Below are positions 8,520 to 15,248 of a DNA stretch of 18,778 nt, piece after piece. Within the stretch, counting starts at the first letter, position 1, and each line of letters begins with the position of its first letter. Below the pieces are notes generated by a model, which saw nothing but the letters and a program-made list of their open reading frames with translations, had not been told where the DNA came from and did not search any database. This DNA comes from an uncultured Bacteroides sp. (GTDB taxonomy: Bacteria; Bacteroidota; Bacteroidia; Bacteroidales; Bacteroidaceae): the NCBI GenBank assembly GCA_948847595.1, contig CAQOGY010000030.1:1-18778 (forward strand), read 5' to 3'. The translations under genes and the position numbers were made by a program.

Positions 8520-8552
8520 AATCTTCACGTTTTTAATAATTGATTGAGTTAC

Positions 8553-8903
8553 TTAATTCAAAAATATATCGTTTTCAGAGAAGCTGACGAGCTCTTCCAA
8601 CTCCTCATCCGATAATTCCTTAATCCATTTGTCCGCATCTGTACCATTGCTCCTGTCGGCAGCCAGTACATTCGAAGGTGATTTGGTCTCATCTGTCTGA
8701 TGCAAAGACGGAACAAATAAAAGTCCTGTCAACATGGCCGCTAAAGCAATTACCGTAGAAACAATCAGCTTCATATGGGATTTACGCTGCTGTTTGACTC
8801 CGGCACGTTCCATCACCTTTCGTTGAACATCCTCGAAAAATCCGTCAGGAGTGCGGTAAGGTGTCCGTTTACCAATATCGTCGAAATCAAAATCCTTTTT
8901 CAT
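8553..8903 (-). CDS. Small single-pass membrane protein, putative anti-sigma factor
   Basis: A 116-residue protein encoded 4 bp after the ECF sigma gene. It has a cytoplasmic N-terminal part (1-43), one transmembrane helix (about 44-66) and a short periplasmic acidic tail. The YRTPDGFFEDVQRKVMER segment near residues 16-33 matches the short P-x-GFFE-type motif seen at the N-terminus of putative Bacteroidetes anti-sigma factors. It has no zinc-binding HxxxCxxC motif, so it is not a ZAS anti-sigma factor. Tight coupling to the sigma gene and the membrane topology are the main reasons for the call. The C-terminal tail (SDEELEELVSF) could sense a periplasmic or outer-membrane signal, perhaps through the Spy-like neighbour. 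Confidence 0.72.
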   Translation of the reverse strand: MKKDFDFDDIGKRTPYRTPDGFFEDVQRKVMERAGVKQQRKSHMKLIVSTVIALAAMLTGLLFVPSLHQTDETKSPSNVLAADRSNGTDADKWIKELSDEELEELVSFSENDIFLN

Positions 8904-8907
8904 CGTC

Positions 8908-9447
8908 CTATCTATTTAATATATATTCCTTTATCTTATCTTTTGCATAATGGTAGTTCACTTTCAGTGTATCCACTTTACTGTCCAGTATCCGTGCTAT
9001 CTCTTCGTATTCGAGTTCATCGTAATAGCGTAAGTTGAACACGATCCGCTGCTTTTCCGGCAGACTCAAAATGGCTTCCTGAAACTTCACCGCCAGTCCG
9101 TTTTCATAATCAATATAATCAGAAGCCTGCAATTTGCTCATCAGTTCTTCCTGAATCTCTTCCGAAGCGATGGTGCCTTCTTCTTTCCTCCCATTCAGCA
9201 GACGCAGACTTTCATTGGTCGCAATCCGGTAAATCCAGGTACTCAAAGAACTTTCACTGCGAAACTGCTCCAAATGCCGGAACACGCGAATAAATACTTC
9301 CTGAAGTACGTCTTCCGCATCTTCATGAGATACGACCAGTCTACGGATATAATTATATATCGGTTCCTGAAAAGCGTCCATCAACATCTTGAATCCCCGT
9401 TCGCGATTCGAGGTACAAGCTTCCCGGATTTTATTCTCATTTATCAT
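8908..9447 (-). CDS. ECF (RpoE-type) RNA polymerase sigma factor
   Basis: A 179-residue sigma-70-family regulator. Region 2 spans about 25-88 (HEDAEDVLQEVFIRVFRHL, then SSLSTWIYRIATN, the core-binding and -10 reading parts). Region 4 spans about 123-175 (LPEKQRIVFNLRYYDELEYEEIA, then a helix-turn-helix of the -35 reading type). Regions 1.1 and 3 are absent, as expected for ECF factors. It leads a four-gene unit: sigma, putative anti-sigma, Spy-like protein, beta-barrel protein. A sigma-E-like element 26 bp upstream (9473-9498) suggests autoregulation. It is more RpoE-like than FecI-like, unlike the second sigma gene at 12306-12857. Confidence 0.93.
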   Translation of the reverse strand: MINENKIREACTSNRERGFKMLMDAFQEPIYNYIRRLVVSHEDAEDVLQEVFIRVFRHLEQFRSESSLSTWIYRIATNESLRLLNGRKEEGTIASEEIQEELMSKLQASDYIDYENGLAVKFQEAILSLPEKQRIVFNLRYYDELEYEEIARILDSKVDTLKVNYHYAKDKIKEYILNR

Positions 9448-9472
9448 CTGTTCTTTTTCTGAGCTTTGATTA

Positions 9473-9498
9473 TTAGAACGCAGAAAGGTGGGGAAGTT
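9473..9498 (-). promoter_or_regulatory. Candidate ECF-dependent (autoregulatory) promoter
   Basis: Reading leftward, AACTT (9498-9494), exactly 16 nt, then TCTAA (9477-9473). This matches the core of the E. coli sigma-E consensus (GGAACTT-N15/16-TCTRA) in sequence and spacing, lacking only the leading GG. Transcription would begin near 9467, about 20 nt before the sigma-factor ATG. The match is by eye, and the specificity of this Bacteroides sigma factor is unknown. Confidence 0.4.
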
Positions 9499-9568
9499 AA
9501 ATAGGGGATTCCGCTTTTTGCTTTTATTAACGTGAAAAGGAGAAAAGAGAGAGTATATATGAATGGAG

Positions 9569-9610
9569 AAAGCGCTTCCATAGCCTCATCAAAGACCACG
9601 GAAGCGCTTT
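9569..9610. terminator. Hairpin downstream of the DUF4250 gene
   Basis: AAAGCGCTTCC (9569-9579) and GGAAGCGCTTT (9600-9610) form a perfect 11-bp stem with a 20-nt loop. It lies 37 nt past the stop codon of the minus-strand DUF4250 gene and upstream of the ECF operon. The T-run after the stem is only three bases, so termination strength is uncertain. Confidence 0.55.
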
Positions 9611-9646
9611 AAATTGTTTATTTATAAGCTACGTACAAAAAAGCGT

Positions 9647-9823
9647 TTACCAGAACTTATTATGTTCCGCGCTATATTCAAAACCTACGGCTTTCAACTG
9701 ATTCACCAGTTCGTCCTTATTCACGTCCATATCTTCACAAAGTTCATCAAGCGAAGAATAACAGTCTCTCAATTTCATATTGACGACGCTGAACAGCATC
9801 ATCGGGTCTTTGGGTAATTCCAT
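9647..9823 (-). CDS. DUF4250 domain-containing small protein
   Basis: A 58-residue cytoplasmic protein, which is the full family length. It is recognised by ELPKDPMMLFSVVNMKLRD at the start, the acidic SSLDELCEDMDV segment, and the ending in VGFEYSAEHNKFW. The helical acidic/hydrophobic pattern suggests a small helical domain, perhaps helix-turn-helix-like; its function is not known. An upstream TTG at 9832 is in frame, but the ATG at 9823 gives the conserved N-terminus and lies about 19 nt after the predicted transcription start. It has its own consensus promoter in the gap after the STN-domain gene, so it need not belong to the FecI/FecR operon upstream. Confidence 0.9.
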   Translation of the reverse strand: MELPKDPMMLFSVVNMKLRDCYSSLDELCEDMDVNKDELVNQLKAVGFEYSAEHNKFW

Positions 9824-9848
9824 AACATACAATCTTTTAAACCGGACG

Positions 9849-9879
9849 CAAAGTTACAGCAATCTCATTGAATGGCAAA
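9849..9879 (-). promoter_or_regulatory. Full Bacteroides housekeeping promoter of the DUF4250 gene
   Basis: Reading leftward, TTTG (9879-9876), exactly 19 nt, then TAACTTTG (9856-9849). Both boxes and the spacing fit the Bacteroides consensus TTTG-N19-21-TAnnTTTG. It begins six bases past the stop of the STN-domain gene. This is the best promoter in the window. Confidence 0.8.
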
Positions 9880-9884
9880 ACAAA

Positions 9885-11432
9885 TCAATCACCTATTTCT
9901 TCTATCTTCAAAGAGACTTTTTCTATCAGCTTGCTGATTTCAGCTTCCAAAGGAATGACGTTGAACTCTTTCCAGAAATTCTCGTCATACTTGAAGTTCG
10001 TATCGGAGAAGATAGTACGGGTGGACAGCCTGTCAATACGGGGGAAGGCTGTCACTTGTTCCGTATCTACTTTACAGGTAATCATCTCGAACCAAATATG
10101 CAGGTCACGACTCCCAAACAGCATCCCCCTATGTTTCACCTTAAAATAAAGGTCTCCGCGGATATGATGGATATAATAAGTTCCCTGCCACGGTTTATAA
10201 GAAATAGTATATACTACTTTTTGAGGATTCATCCGGATATTGCGCGTACGCCTTTCTACGAACATACCGGCGGCATCTTTTACATATTTAGGATGAACTT
10301 CCAGACGGGCTTGCAATAAAGCGCACGTTTCAGAATCAAGATACAGTTCGCCACAGAATAGAGGTTCGGTGATGCCTTTCCTTTGTTCAAAATGCACAAT
10401 ATTCACAAAGCGGTTATCCAGGAATGTCATTCCTTCCGAAGTATAGACATATGCGTTATTCTCTATATCGGGAATCATAAATGCGGGCATATCTTTAATC
10501 AAATCCATTTGCAGGCAAGCCTGGATTCCGGACTTTACCTTCACAAGCAGGCTGTCCTTCACTTCTACATTACTAAGCCGGCTCATCTTCAATAATTTCA
10601 CCTGATCAGGTAGCAAAGAGGAAGAGAATGTCTTATAGACCTTAAAGACGCCTTCAGACAGATTCTGGAATTTATTCTTCAACTGGACGCATTCACGGTA
10701 GAAAGTTGTCAGATATACGGGGGAATGCGAATAATTTCGTTCCCTGCGTTCTATCATTTCCCGCAGCAGCTTCTTGGGATCACTTCTACGAATGACGACT
10801 TCCTGCAAAGGGACTACTTTCGGTTCGAGACTAAGTACATTGTGCCGACCTGACAGCGCAGAGAGTTCTATATCCTGTGAAATATAACCTATATGTGAAA
10901 AAGCAACCGGTGCTTGCCTTAAAGAATCCGGCAAGGACAGTTTGAATTCTCCGTCCTGATTGGTGATACTGCCTACGGATGTTCCGCGGACTCCGACAGT
11001 AGCGGAAGGTATGGGTACTCCCGTTTCCTTGTCCAGTAAAGTGCCGGCAATGATTAAATTTACGGTTTGTTGAAGCGGAAGAGAGTCTTGTGATATTCGG
11101 AGATTTTTGACGGAAGGGGAAGTTATCAGAATATGAGTACCGATAACCTTAAATTCAAGGTCAGTATCTCCTATTATATCGTAGACAGCCTGGCGGATGG
11201 TACGCTTTCCTTCTTTTACTCTCACTATTGCGTCATTGTCTACGACTCTGCTATCATAAATAAACATATATCCTGATTGTCGGGAAACATCCCCCAACAG
11301 TGAATATACCGTTGCTTTCGTTTTAGGCAACCGGACTATTTGCTGCAACACATCTCCTCCATCTGCTCTCATCGTATCAAATCCGAAAAAGAGCATGAAC
11401 AGAATGGAGAGATAGTAATAAGCCGGTTTCAT
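9885..11432 (-). CDS. STN domain plus carboxypeptidase regulatory-like envelope protein
   Basis: A 515-residue exported protein. A signal peptide (about 1-23) is followed by a secretin/TonB short N-terminal (STN) domain (about 41-106), a CarboxypepD_reg-like domain (about 126-205, GVPIPSATVGVRGTSVGSIT and FSHIGY), then a conserved DPKKLLREMI...YLTTFYRE block (218-247) and a beta-rich C-terminal region of about 270 residues ending FWKEFNVIPLEAEISKLIEK. The STN domain is the part of FecA-type receptors that contacts FecR, and fecR lies 22 bp upstream. The protein is too short for a TonB-dependent barrel and has no plug, so it seems to be a non-canonical signal transducer. The C-terminal part is paralogous to the 12913-14172 product. 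The start follows a run of A bases, with no Shine-Dalgarno sequence. Confidence 0.85.
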   Translation of the reverse strand: MKPAYYYLSILFMLFFGFDTMRADGGDVLQQIVRLPKTKATVYSLLGDVSRQSGYMFIYDSRVVDNDAIVRVKEGKRTIRQAVYDIIGDTDLEFKVIGTHILITSPSVKNLRISQDSLPLQQTVNLIIAGTLLDKETGVPIPSATVGVRGTSVGSITNQDGEFKLSLPDSLRQAPVAFSHIGYISQDIELSALSGRHNVLSLEPKVVPLQEVVIRRSDPKKLLREMIERRERNYSHSPVYLTTFYRECVQLKNKFQNLSEGVFKVYKTFSSSLLPDQVKLLKMSRLSNVEVKDSLLVKVKSGIQACLQMDLIKDMPAFMIPDIENNAYVYTSEGMTFLDNRFVNIVHFEQRKGITEPLFCGELYLDSETCALLQARLEVHPKYVKDAAGMFVERRTRNIRMNPQKVVYTISYKPWQGTYYIHHIRGDLYFKVKHRGMLFGSRDLHIWFEMITCKVDTEQVTAFPRIDRLSTRTIFSDTNFKYDENFWKEFNVIPLEAEISKLIEKVSLKIEEIGD

Positions 11433-11454
11433 TTTTTTTTAATTTTAAAGAGCG

Positions 11455-12306
11455 TTATTCCGACAGATTATAAATATTTCCCTGCCGGATACATTTTAAA
11501 TTGAGTGCACCGGCTATCAGGTTGGCAACCATTTCCGGAGATTCATCTGAGAATTCAACAGTCAATTTGCGTTCTACCAATGCCGGTGAATCAACCTGAA
11601 TCTGCAAACTGTCCGTACTCAAATTCATTACTTTCAGAATATTGGACAAAGTTTCGTCCTTAAAACGTATATGCTTAAAGAAGCGACTCCAGTCTTCGGC
11701 TTCTTCATCAGTACGTTGTACTATCAGTTTCTGTGATTGTACAGTTACCGTTTCACCGGCTTTCACATAACATTCCCGATTCCCTTTTTTAAGAGAGACT
11801 CTCACTGTGCCTCTCTGCACGGACAAACGGAAGGGAGCATTCCCATCACTTTGCACACTGAAAGCCGTTCCCAAAACTTCGATTTTGGCTTGTTCCGTAT
11901 TTATCCAAAAAGGTTGCCCCTGCTTCTTCGCTATATCAAAGAAAGCATTTCCTTCCAGACTTACTTCCCGTTTATCCGCAACAAAATGTTCCGGATACAA
12001 TAACGAGGTTTCTCCGCCCAAAAGCACAACGGAACCGTCTTCAAGTGTGGTAGCCAATGTAAAGGCACTTTGATTTTCCTGCGTGAGCAGATCCGGTACA
12101 GGTTCTTTGAAGCCCGATACCCAATATAACGCCCCACAAACAATGCCAATCAATACTGCGGCAACTGCTCCATGACGCATCCACGGCGAAAGTTTACGCA
12201 TATGATGACCTTCATCAACTTTCGCAAGTAAATGGTCTTTGTCCAACCGGTCGTACAACCGATTCCAGGCTTTATCTGTCTTTATTTTATAAATATCTGT
12301 TTTCAT
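11455..12306 (-). CDS. FecR-family anti-sigma factor (FecR plus DUF4974)
   Basis: A 283-residue inner-membrane regulator. A cytoplasmic N-terminus of about 45 residues, which would hold the sigma factor, precedes one transmembrane helix (about 46-64). The periplasmic FecR domain spans about 84-185 (LEDGSVVLLGGETSLLYP, VEVLGTAF-like KIEVLGTAFSV, then VQRGTVRVS). The C-terminal DUF4974 domain (about 212-281, FKDETLSNILKVM, LKCIRQGNIYNL) is STN-like and normally meets a receptor's signalling domain. The ATG at 12306 overlaps the sigma-factor stop as TGATG, with GGAG four bases upstream of that ATG, so translation is probably coupled. A GTG at 12309 is an alternative. The partner receptor is probably the STN protein encoded next. 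Confidence 0.93.
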   Translation of the reverse strand: MKTDIYKIKTDKAWNRLYDRLDKDHLLAKVDEGHHMRKLSPWMRHGAVAAVLIGIVCGALYWVSGFKEPVPDLLTQENQSAFTLATTLEDGSVVLLGGETSLLYPEHFVADKREVSLEGNAFFDIAKKQGQPFWINTEQAKIEVLGTAFSVQSDGNAPFRLSVQRGTVRVSLKKGNRECYVKAGETVTVQSQKLIVQRTDEEAEDWSRFFKHIRFKDETLSNILKVMNLSTDSLQIQVDSPALVERKLTVEFSDESPEMVANLIAGALNLKCIRQGNIYNLSE

Positions 12307-12857
12307 CACTCCATGTGAATATAATTTTCAACTTCTTTTCTCAACGTCCGAAGGGCTTTGGTCATTTCGGCTTCCACTGTTTTGACCGAGAGGGAAAGCT
12401 GCGCGGCTATATCCATATACTTCCGTCCTTCCATACGATGCATTTCAAAAATCTGCCGCCTGCGGGCAGGCAATTTTTCAAGGATATTATTTATGATTTT
12501 CTGTAATTCCTCATATTCCATTTGCTGATGAGGATCTGTTGACTGCTCCGGACTGGAAGCAGCTAATACCGCTTCGCGATAGCGGCTTCGCACTTCCTCA
12601 TGTTCACAATACTGAAGAGCCTGATTACGTGTCGCCCTGTACAGATAGCTTTTGACGGACTGGAAAATCTGCAAATGTTCCTTTTCTTTCCAAAGTACAT
12701 AAAAGAGCTCTTCGACTATTTCTTCCGCCACTGCCATTTGCCCGGTGATACCTGCCGCATAGCAACAAAGAGGGAAATAATAAGAGCGGAAGAGGTCTTC
12801 AAACGCTTTTATGTCACCTTCCTTTATCTTTTTTAATATGAGCAGTTCATTCAGCAT
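12306..12857 (-). CDS. FecI-type ECF RNA polymerase sigma factor
   Basis: A 183-residue sigma factor of the Bacteroidetes FecI-like group. Region 2 is at about 18-85 (DIKAFEDLFRSYYFPLCCYA, then VAEEIVEELFYVLW, SVKSYLYRATRNQALQ). Region 4 is at about 118-175 (ILEKLPARRRQIFEMHRMEG, then YMDIAAQLSLSVKTVEAEMTKAL, the helix-turn-helix). It overlaps fecR by one base and starts 55 bp after the 419-residue gene. It probably activates that gene and/or the STN gene when FecR is triggered. A Bacteroides -7 box in the 55-bp gap suggests some independent transcription. Confidence 0.94.
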   Translation of the reverse strand: MLNELLILKKIKEGDIKAFEDLFRSYYFPLCCYAAGITGQMAVAEEIVEELFYVLWKEKEHLQIFQSVKSYLYRATRNQALQYCEHEEVRSRYREAVLAASSPEQSTDPHQQMEYEELQKIINNILEKLPARRRQIFEMHRMEGRKYMDIAAQLSLSVKTVEAEMTKALRTLRKEVENYIHME

Positions 12858-12882
12858 ACTTGCTTCTCTTTATGATTGACCT

Positions 12883-12890
12883 CAAATATA
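12883..12890 (-). promoter_or_regulatory. Possible -7 box for the FecI-type sigma gene
   Basis: TATATTTG, read leftward, matches TAnnTTTG exactly in the 55-bp gap before the sigma gene. Transcription would start near 12876 and give a leader of about 19 nt. No good -33 box is visible at 19-21 bp. Confidence 0.4.
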
Positions 12891-12912
12891 AGAAAACTAT
12901 CCCTATTTCATT

Positions 12913-14172
12913 CTAGTCAGCTTGCTTTTTCAATTTATCTACTGCGTGTTCCAAAGATTCCGTAGGTTCGATTATATTATAATTCCCCCAAAAGCCTTCG
13001 CTCCAGTATTCATCCACTTTATCGTAGAATATTTGGGTCAGGTTGAAAGCTTCCTTGTTCGGTATAGTCTCCAATGAACCTTCTTTTCTATCGGTCACCA
13101 CCATTTCCGAAGTTATCGCATAACTTGTAGAGAAAAGCTTCCGTTTCCAGTCACATTTAAAGCGGATCGTGTTGCGGATATAGTTCAGATAGGTTCTGCC
13201 ATCCACGTTTTTATAAGTAACCAGATAAGAGAGTTCCTGCGGCTTGAATCTCAAACCGAGCGGTTTCTTATAAAGGATAGCAGTGGTTGCCTTTGATTTA
13301 TTCTGCATATCCAGGCTCATTTCGGCACGGGTAAATGACAGTCGTTCACGGTCTATGTACAGTTTGCCATACAGTAAAGCATACATAAGAATTACTTTCG
13401 GACGGAAATTAATGACGTACTGCATACGATTATCTATAAGAACGGATTCCGCCATCCAAAACTCATAGTTGTTCAATTCCTCCAAATCGAGCAATGCCTC
13501 ATTGTTTTTCACCACATCCAGCGTTACACTCAGGTTAGGCCCCCCTACTACTTTTACAGCCAGCGTATCACTTGCCTTCTGGCTAAGCAGACGACGTCCT
13601 TTCATTACGCGTACTTTATCATAATTGATATTCCTATTGGTATATGCAGTCTTTGAAACATCAAGCACAGCTTCTGATATACCGATATAGCGCCGGCCTT
13701 TCTGCACAGTTTCCCGGTAGAATCCTGTAAGCATATCACGTTTATCACTGTAATTCTGCGGAATCTTACTGATAGCTTTCTCCACAATCAGGCGAGGATC
13801 ACTGGCATACACTACGACTTCATTCAACAGGTTGGCATGGGGTGTCATCCATACCGTCAATTTAGCAGGAGCTTCTTTCTCTATAGAGATATGACTATTG
13901 GCATAGCCGATATGAGAAATTTCCAGTTCGCGCGGCGCTTCCGTCTTTTTGATCTTCAAAGCAAATTCTCCTTCTGCATTCGTCACTGTACCGATATTAC
14001 TTCCATATACGGATACATTCACATTCTCCAGAGCTTTTTTATTTTGCTTATCCTTCACTTGACCAACGATGGTAAGATAATCTCCGGCATCTCCCTGCGC
14101 CCATACAGGAGAGCTGCAAAGCATCAAACATACTGCCAGCCATCCAACCATGTGCTTTTCTAAATTCTTCAT
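12913..14172 (-). CDS. Carboxypeptidase regulatory-like domain protein, paralogue of the STN protein
   Basis: A 419-residue exported protein with a signal peptide (1-25, ending VWAQ), a CarboxypepD_reg-like domain (about 35-110, LENVNVSVYGSNIGTVTNAE and ISHIGY), and a SDPRLIVEKAI...MLTGFYRETVQ block (124-157). A beta-rich C-terminal region follows, ending FWGNYNIIEPTESLEHAVDKL. Block order, the DP(K/R).L...FYRE motif and the FW...N.I...E......L end match the 515-residue protein, but the STN domain is missing. It resembles the N-terminal portion of DUF5686-type proteins but is about half their length. It lies first in the cluster, before sigma, FecR and the STN protein, so it is a candidate target or effector of that circuit. 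Its function is unknown. Confidence 0.8.
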   Translation of the reverse strand: MKNLEKHMVGWLAVCLMLCSSPVWAQGDAGDYLTIVGQVKDKQNKKALENVNVSVYGSNIGTVTNAEGEFALKIKKTEAPRELEISHIGYANSHISIEKEAPAKLTVWMTPHANLLNEVVVYASDPRLIVEKAISKIPQNYSDKRDMLTGFYRETVQKGRRYIGISEAVLDVSKTAYTNRNINYDKVRVMKGRRLLSQKASDTLAVKVVGGPNLSVTLDVVKNNEALLDLEELNNYEFWMAESVLIDNRMQYVINFRPKVILMYALLYGKLYIDRERLSFTRAEMSLDMQNKSKATTAILYKKPLGLRFKPQELSYLVTYKNVDGRTYLNYIRNTIRFKCDWKRKLFSTSYAITSEMVVTDRKEGSLETIPNKEAFNLTQIFYDKVDEYWSEGFWGNYNIIEPTESLEHAVDKLKKQAD

Positions 14173-14279
14173 ATCGGTTCTTTTTTAAAGGTAAATAATT
14201 TGCGTTTCTATATATATGAGCACTCAGACGAGAAATACCCTATGGTTTTTACAAAAAAAATCAGACTCCCATACAATAT

Positions 14280-14304
14280 CCGGGAATTAATTGTAAATTC
14301 CCGG
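14280..14304. promoter_or_regulatory. Perfect hairpin/palindrome in the divergent intergenic region
   Basis: CCGGGAATT (14280-14288) and AATTCCCGG (14296-14304) are perfect complements around a 7-nt spacer. The element ends 25 nt before the preferred ATG (14330) of the GNAT-DUF3795 gene, and 7 nt before the alternative ATG (14312). It lacks a T-run, so it is not an evident terminator. It could be an operator for a dimeric repressor or a leader RNA hairpin affecting translation. Confidence 0.5.
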
Positions 14305-14329
14305 CAAATTAATGATAAGAATTATCGCC

Positions 14330-15151
14330 ATGATACGTAAATTAAGCAAGACTGAATACGAACAGGCAGCATCATTAGCCCTGAATGTCTACATACAATG
14401 TGGAGCAGAGGACTTTAATGAAGAAGGAGTGAAATCTTTTAAAAGTTTTATCTTTAGCGAGCAACTAATGAATGAACTGGTTATCTACGGGGCTTTTGAA
14501 GATAAAAACCTAGTCGGTATCATGGGAACAAAGCATGAAGGAAAACATCTTTCTTTATTCTTTATCCGAAAAGAGTATCAATGCAAAGGTATTGGCAAGC
14601 AATTATTCTGTTTCGCTATCAGTGATTGTCCGGTAGATGAAATGTCTGTAAACTCATCCACGTACGCCATCCGTTTTTATCAAAGCTTGGGATTCGAGAA
14701 AACCAATGAGAAACAATGTACTAACGGGATAATTTATACGCCGATGATATTCAAGAGGACAACCAGAATCAGTTCTATTGCACCTTGTGGAATGGACTGC
14801 GCATTATGTCACGCTTTTCAAAATGCGAAAAAGCCTTGCCCCGGTTGTAGAAGCCAGTCAGGAGAAGTTCGGAAAAGTTGCCAAAACTGTATCATTCTTT
14901 CATGCGATAAGAAAAAGTATTATTGTTTTGAATGTAGTACTTTCCCTTGCAAACGATTAAAAACACTAGATGCCAGATACCGAACTAAATATAACATGAG
15001 TATGATTATGAATCTTACTTTCATAAAAGAAAAGGGAGAAGAAAACTTCTTAATATGGCAAAATCATAAATATACCTGCCCTAAGTGTGGAAAACTGCGA
15101 ACAGTGCATCATGACTACTGCATTCACTGTAAACAACAGAAATTAACATAG
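14330..15151 (+). CDS. GNAT acetyltransferase fused to DUF3795 and a C-terminal zinc ribbon
   Basis: A 273-residue cytoplasmic fusion protein. Residues 1-143 form a GNAT fold with the acetyl-CoA loop YQCKGIGKQL (83-92) and the later YAIRFYQSLGF signature. Residues 151-217 are a Cys-rich DUF3795 domain (APCGMDCALC, CPGC, CQNC, CFECSTFPC). The last 25 residues add a CPKCG...CIHC pair, probably a zinc ribbon. The acetyl acceptor is unknown. The Cys-rich half probably binds zinc or an iron-sulphur cluster and may pick the target. ATG 14312 is an in-frame alternative adding six residues; I prefer 14330 because it gives a typical GNAT start (MIRKLSK). It is divergent from the FecI/FecR cluster and has no close plus-strand partner. 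Confidence 0.85.
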   Translation: MIRKLSKTEYEQAASLALNVYIQCGAEDFNEEGVKSFKSFIFSEQLMNELVIYGAFEDKNLVGIMGTKHEGKHLSLFFIRKEYQCKGIGKQLFCFAISDCPVDEMSVNSSTYAIRFYQSLGFEKTNEKQCTNGIIYTPMIFKRTTRISSIAPCGMDCALCHAFQNAKKPCPGCRSQSGEVRKSCQNCIILSCDKKKYYCFECSTFPCKRLKTLDARYRTKYNMSMIMNLTFIKEKGEENFLIWQNHKYTCPKCGKLRTVHHDYCIHCKQQKLT

Positions 15152-15232
15152 TAGCAAAGAATAACTTCCAAGAGCCGCAGATATAATTGTTAATTATGCT
15201 TGTGAATATGTATTTCATATAAAAATAGTTTC

Positions 15233-15240
15233 TACATTTG
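15233..15240 (+). promoter_or_regulatory. -7 box upstream of the small membrane-protein gene
   Basis: TACATTTG matches TAnnTTTG exactly and is followed by CGACCG. The expected start, about 7 nt on, is near 15247, which would make the mRNA of the ATG at 15249 almost leaderless. No TTTG -33 box is visible at 19-21 bp. Confidence 0.5.
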
Positions 15241-15248
15241 CGACCGTT

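Noticed and set aside
7965..8543. A 192-codon plus-strand open frame opposite the Spy-like gene
   Set aside because: It is rich in Leu/Phe/His from antisense reading, has no domain, and lies fully opposite a gene with a signal peptide and operon context.
9780..10319. A 179-codon plus-strand open frame opposite the STN-domain gene
   Set aside because: It is antisense to a well-supported gene and crosses the DUF4250 promoter; no family resemblance.
14173..14260. A TGTAAA-N17-CGTC arrangement upstream of the 419-residue gene, resembling a Bacillus sigma-X promoter
   Set aside because: It would leave a leader of about 55 nt, the consensus comes from a distant phylum and a different ECF group, and no second copy supports it.
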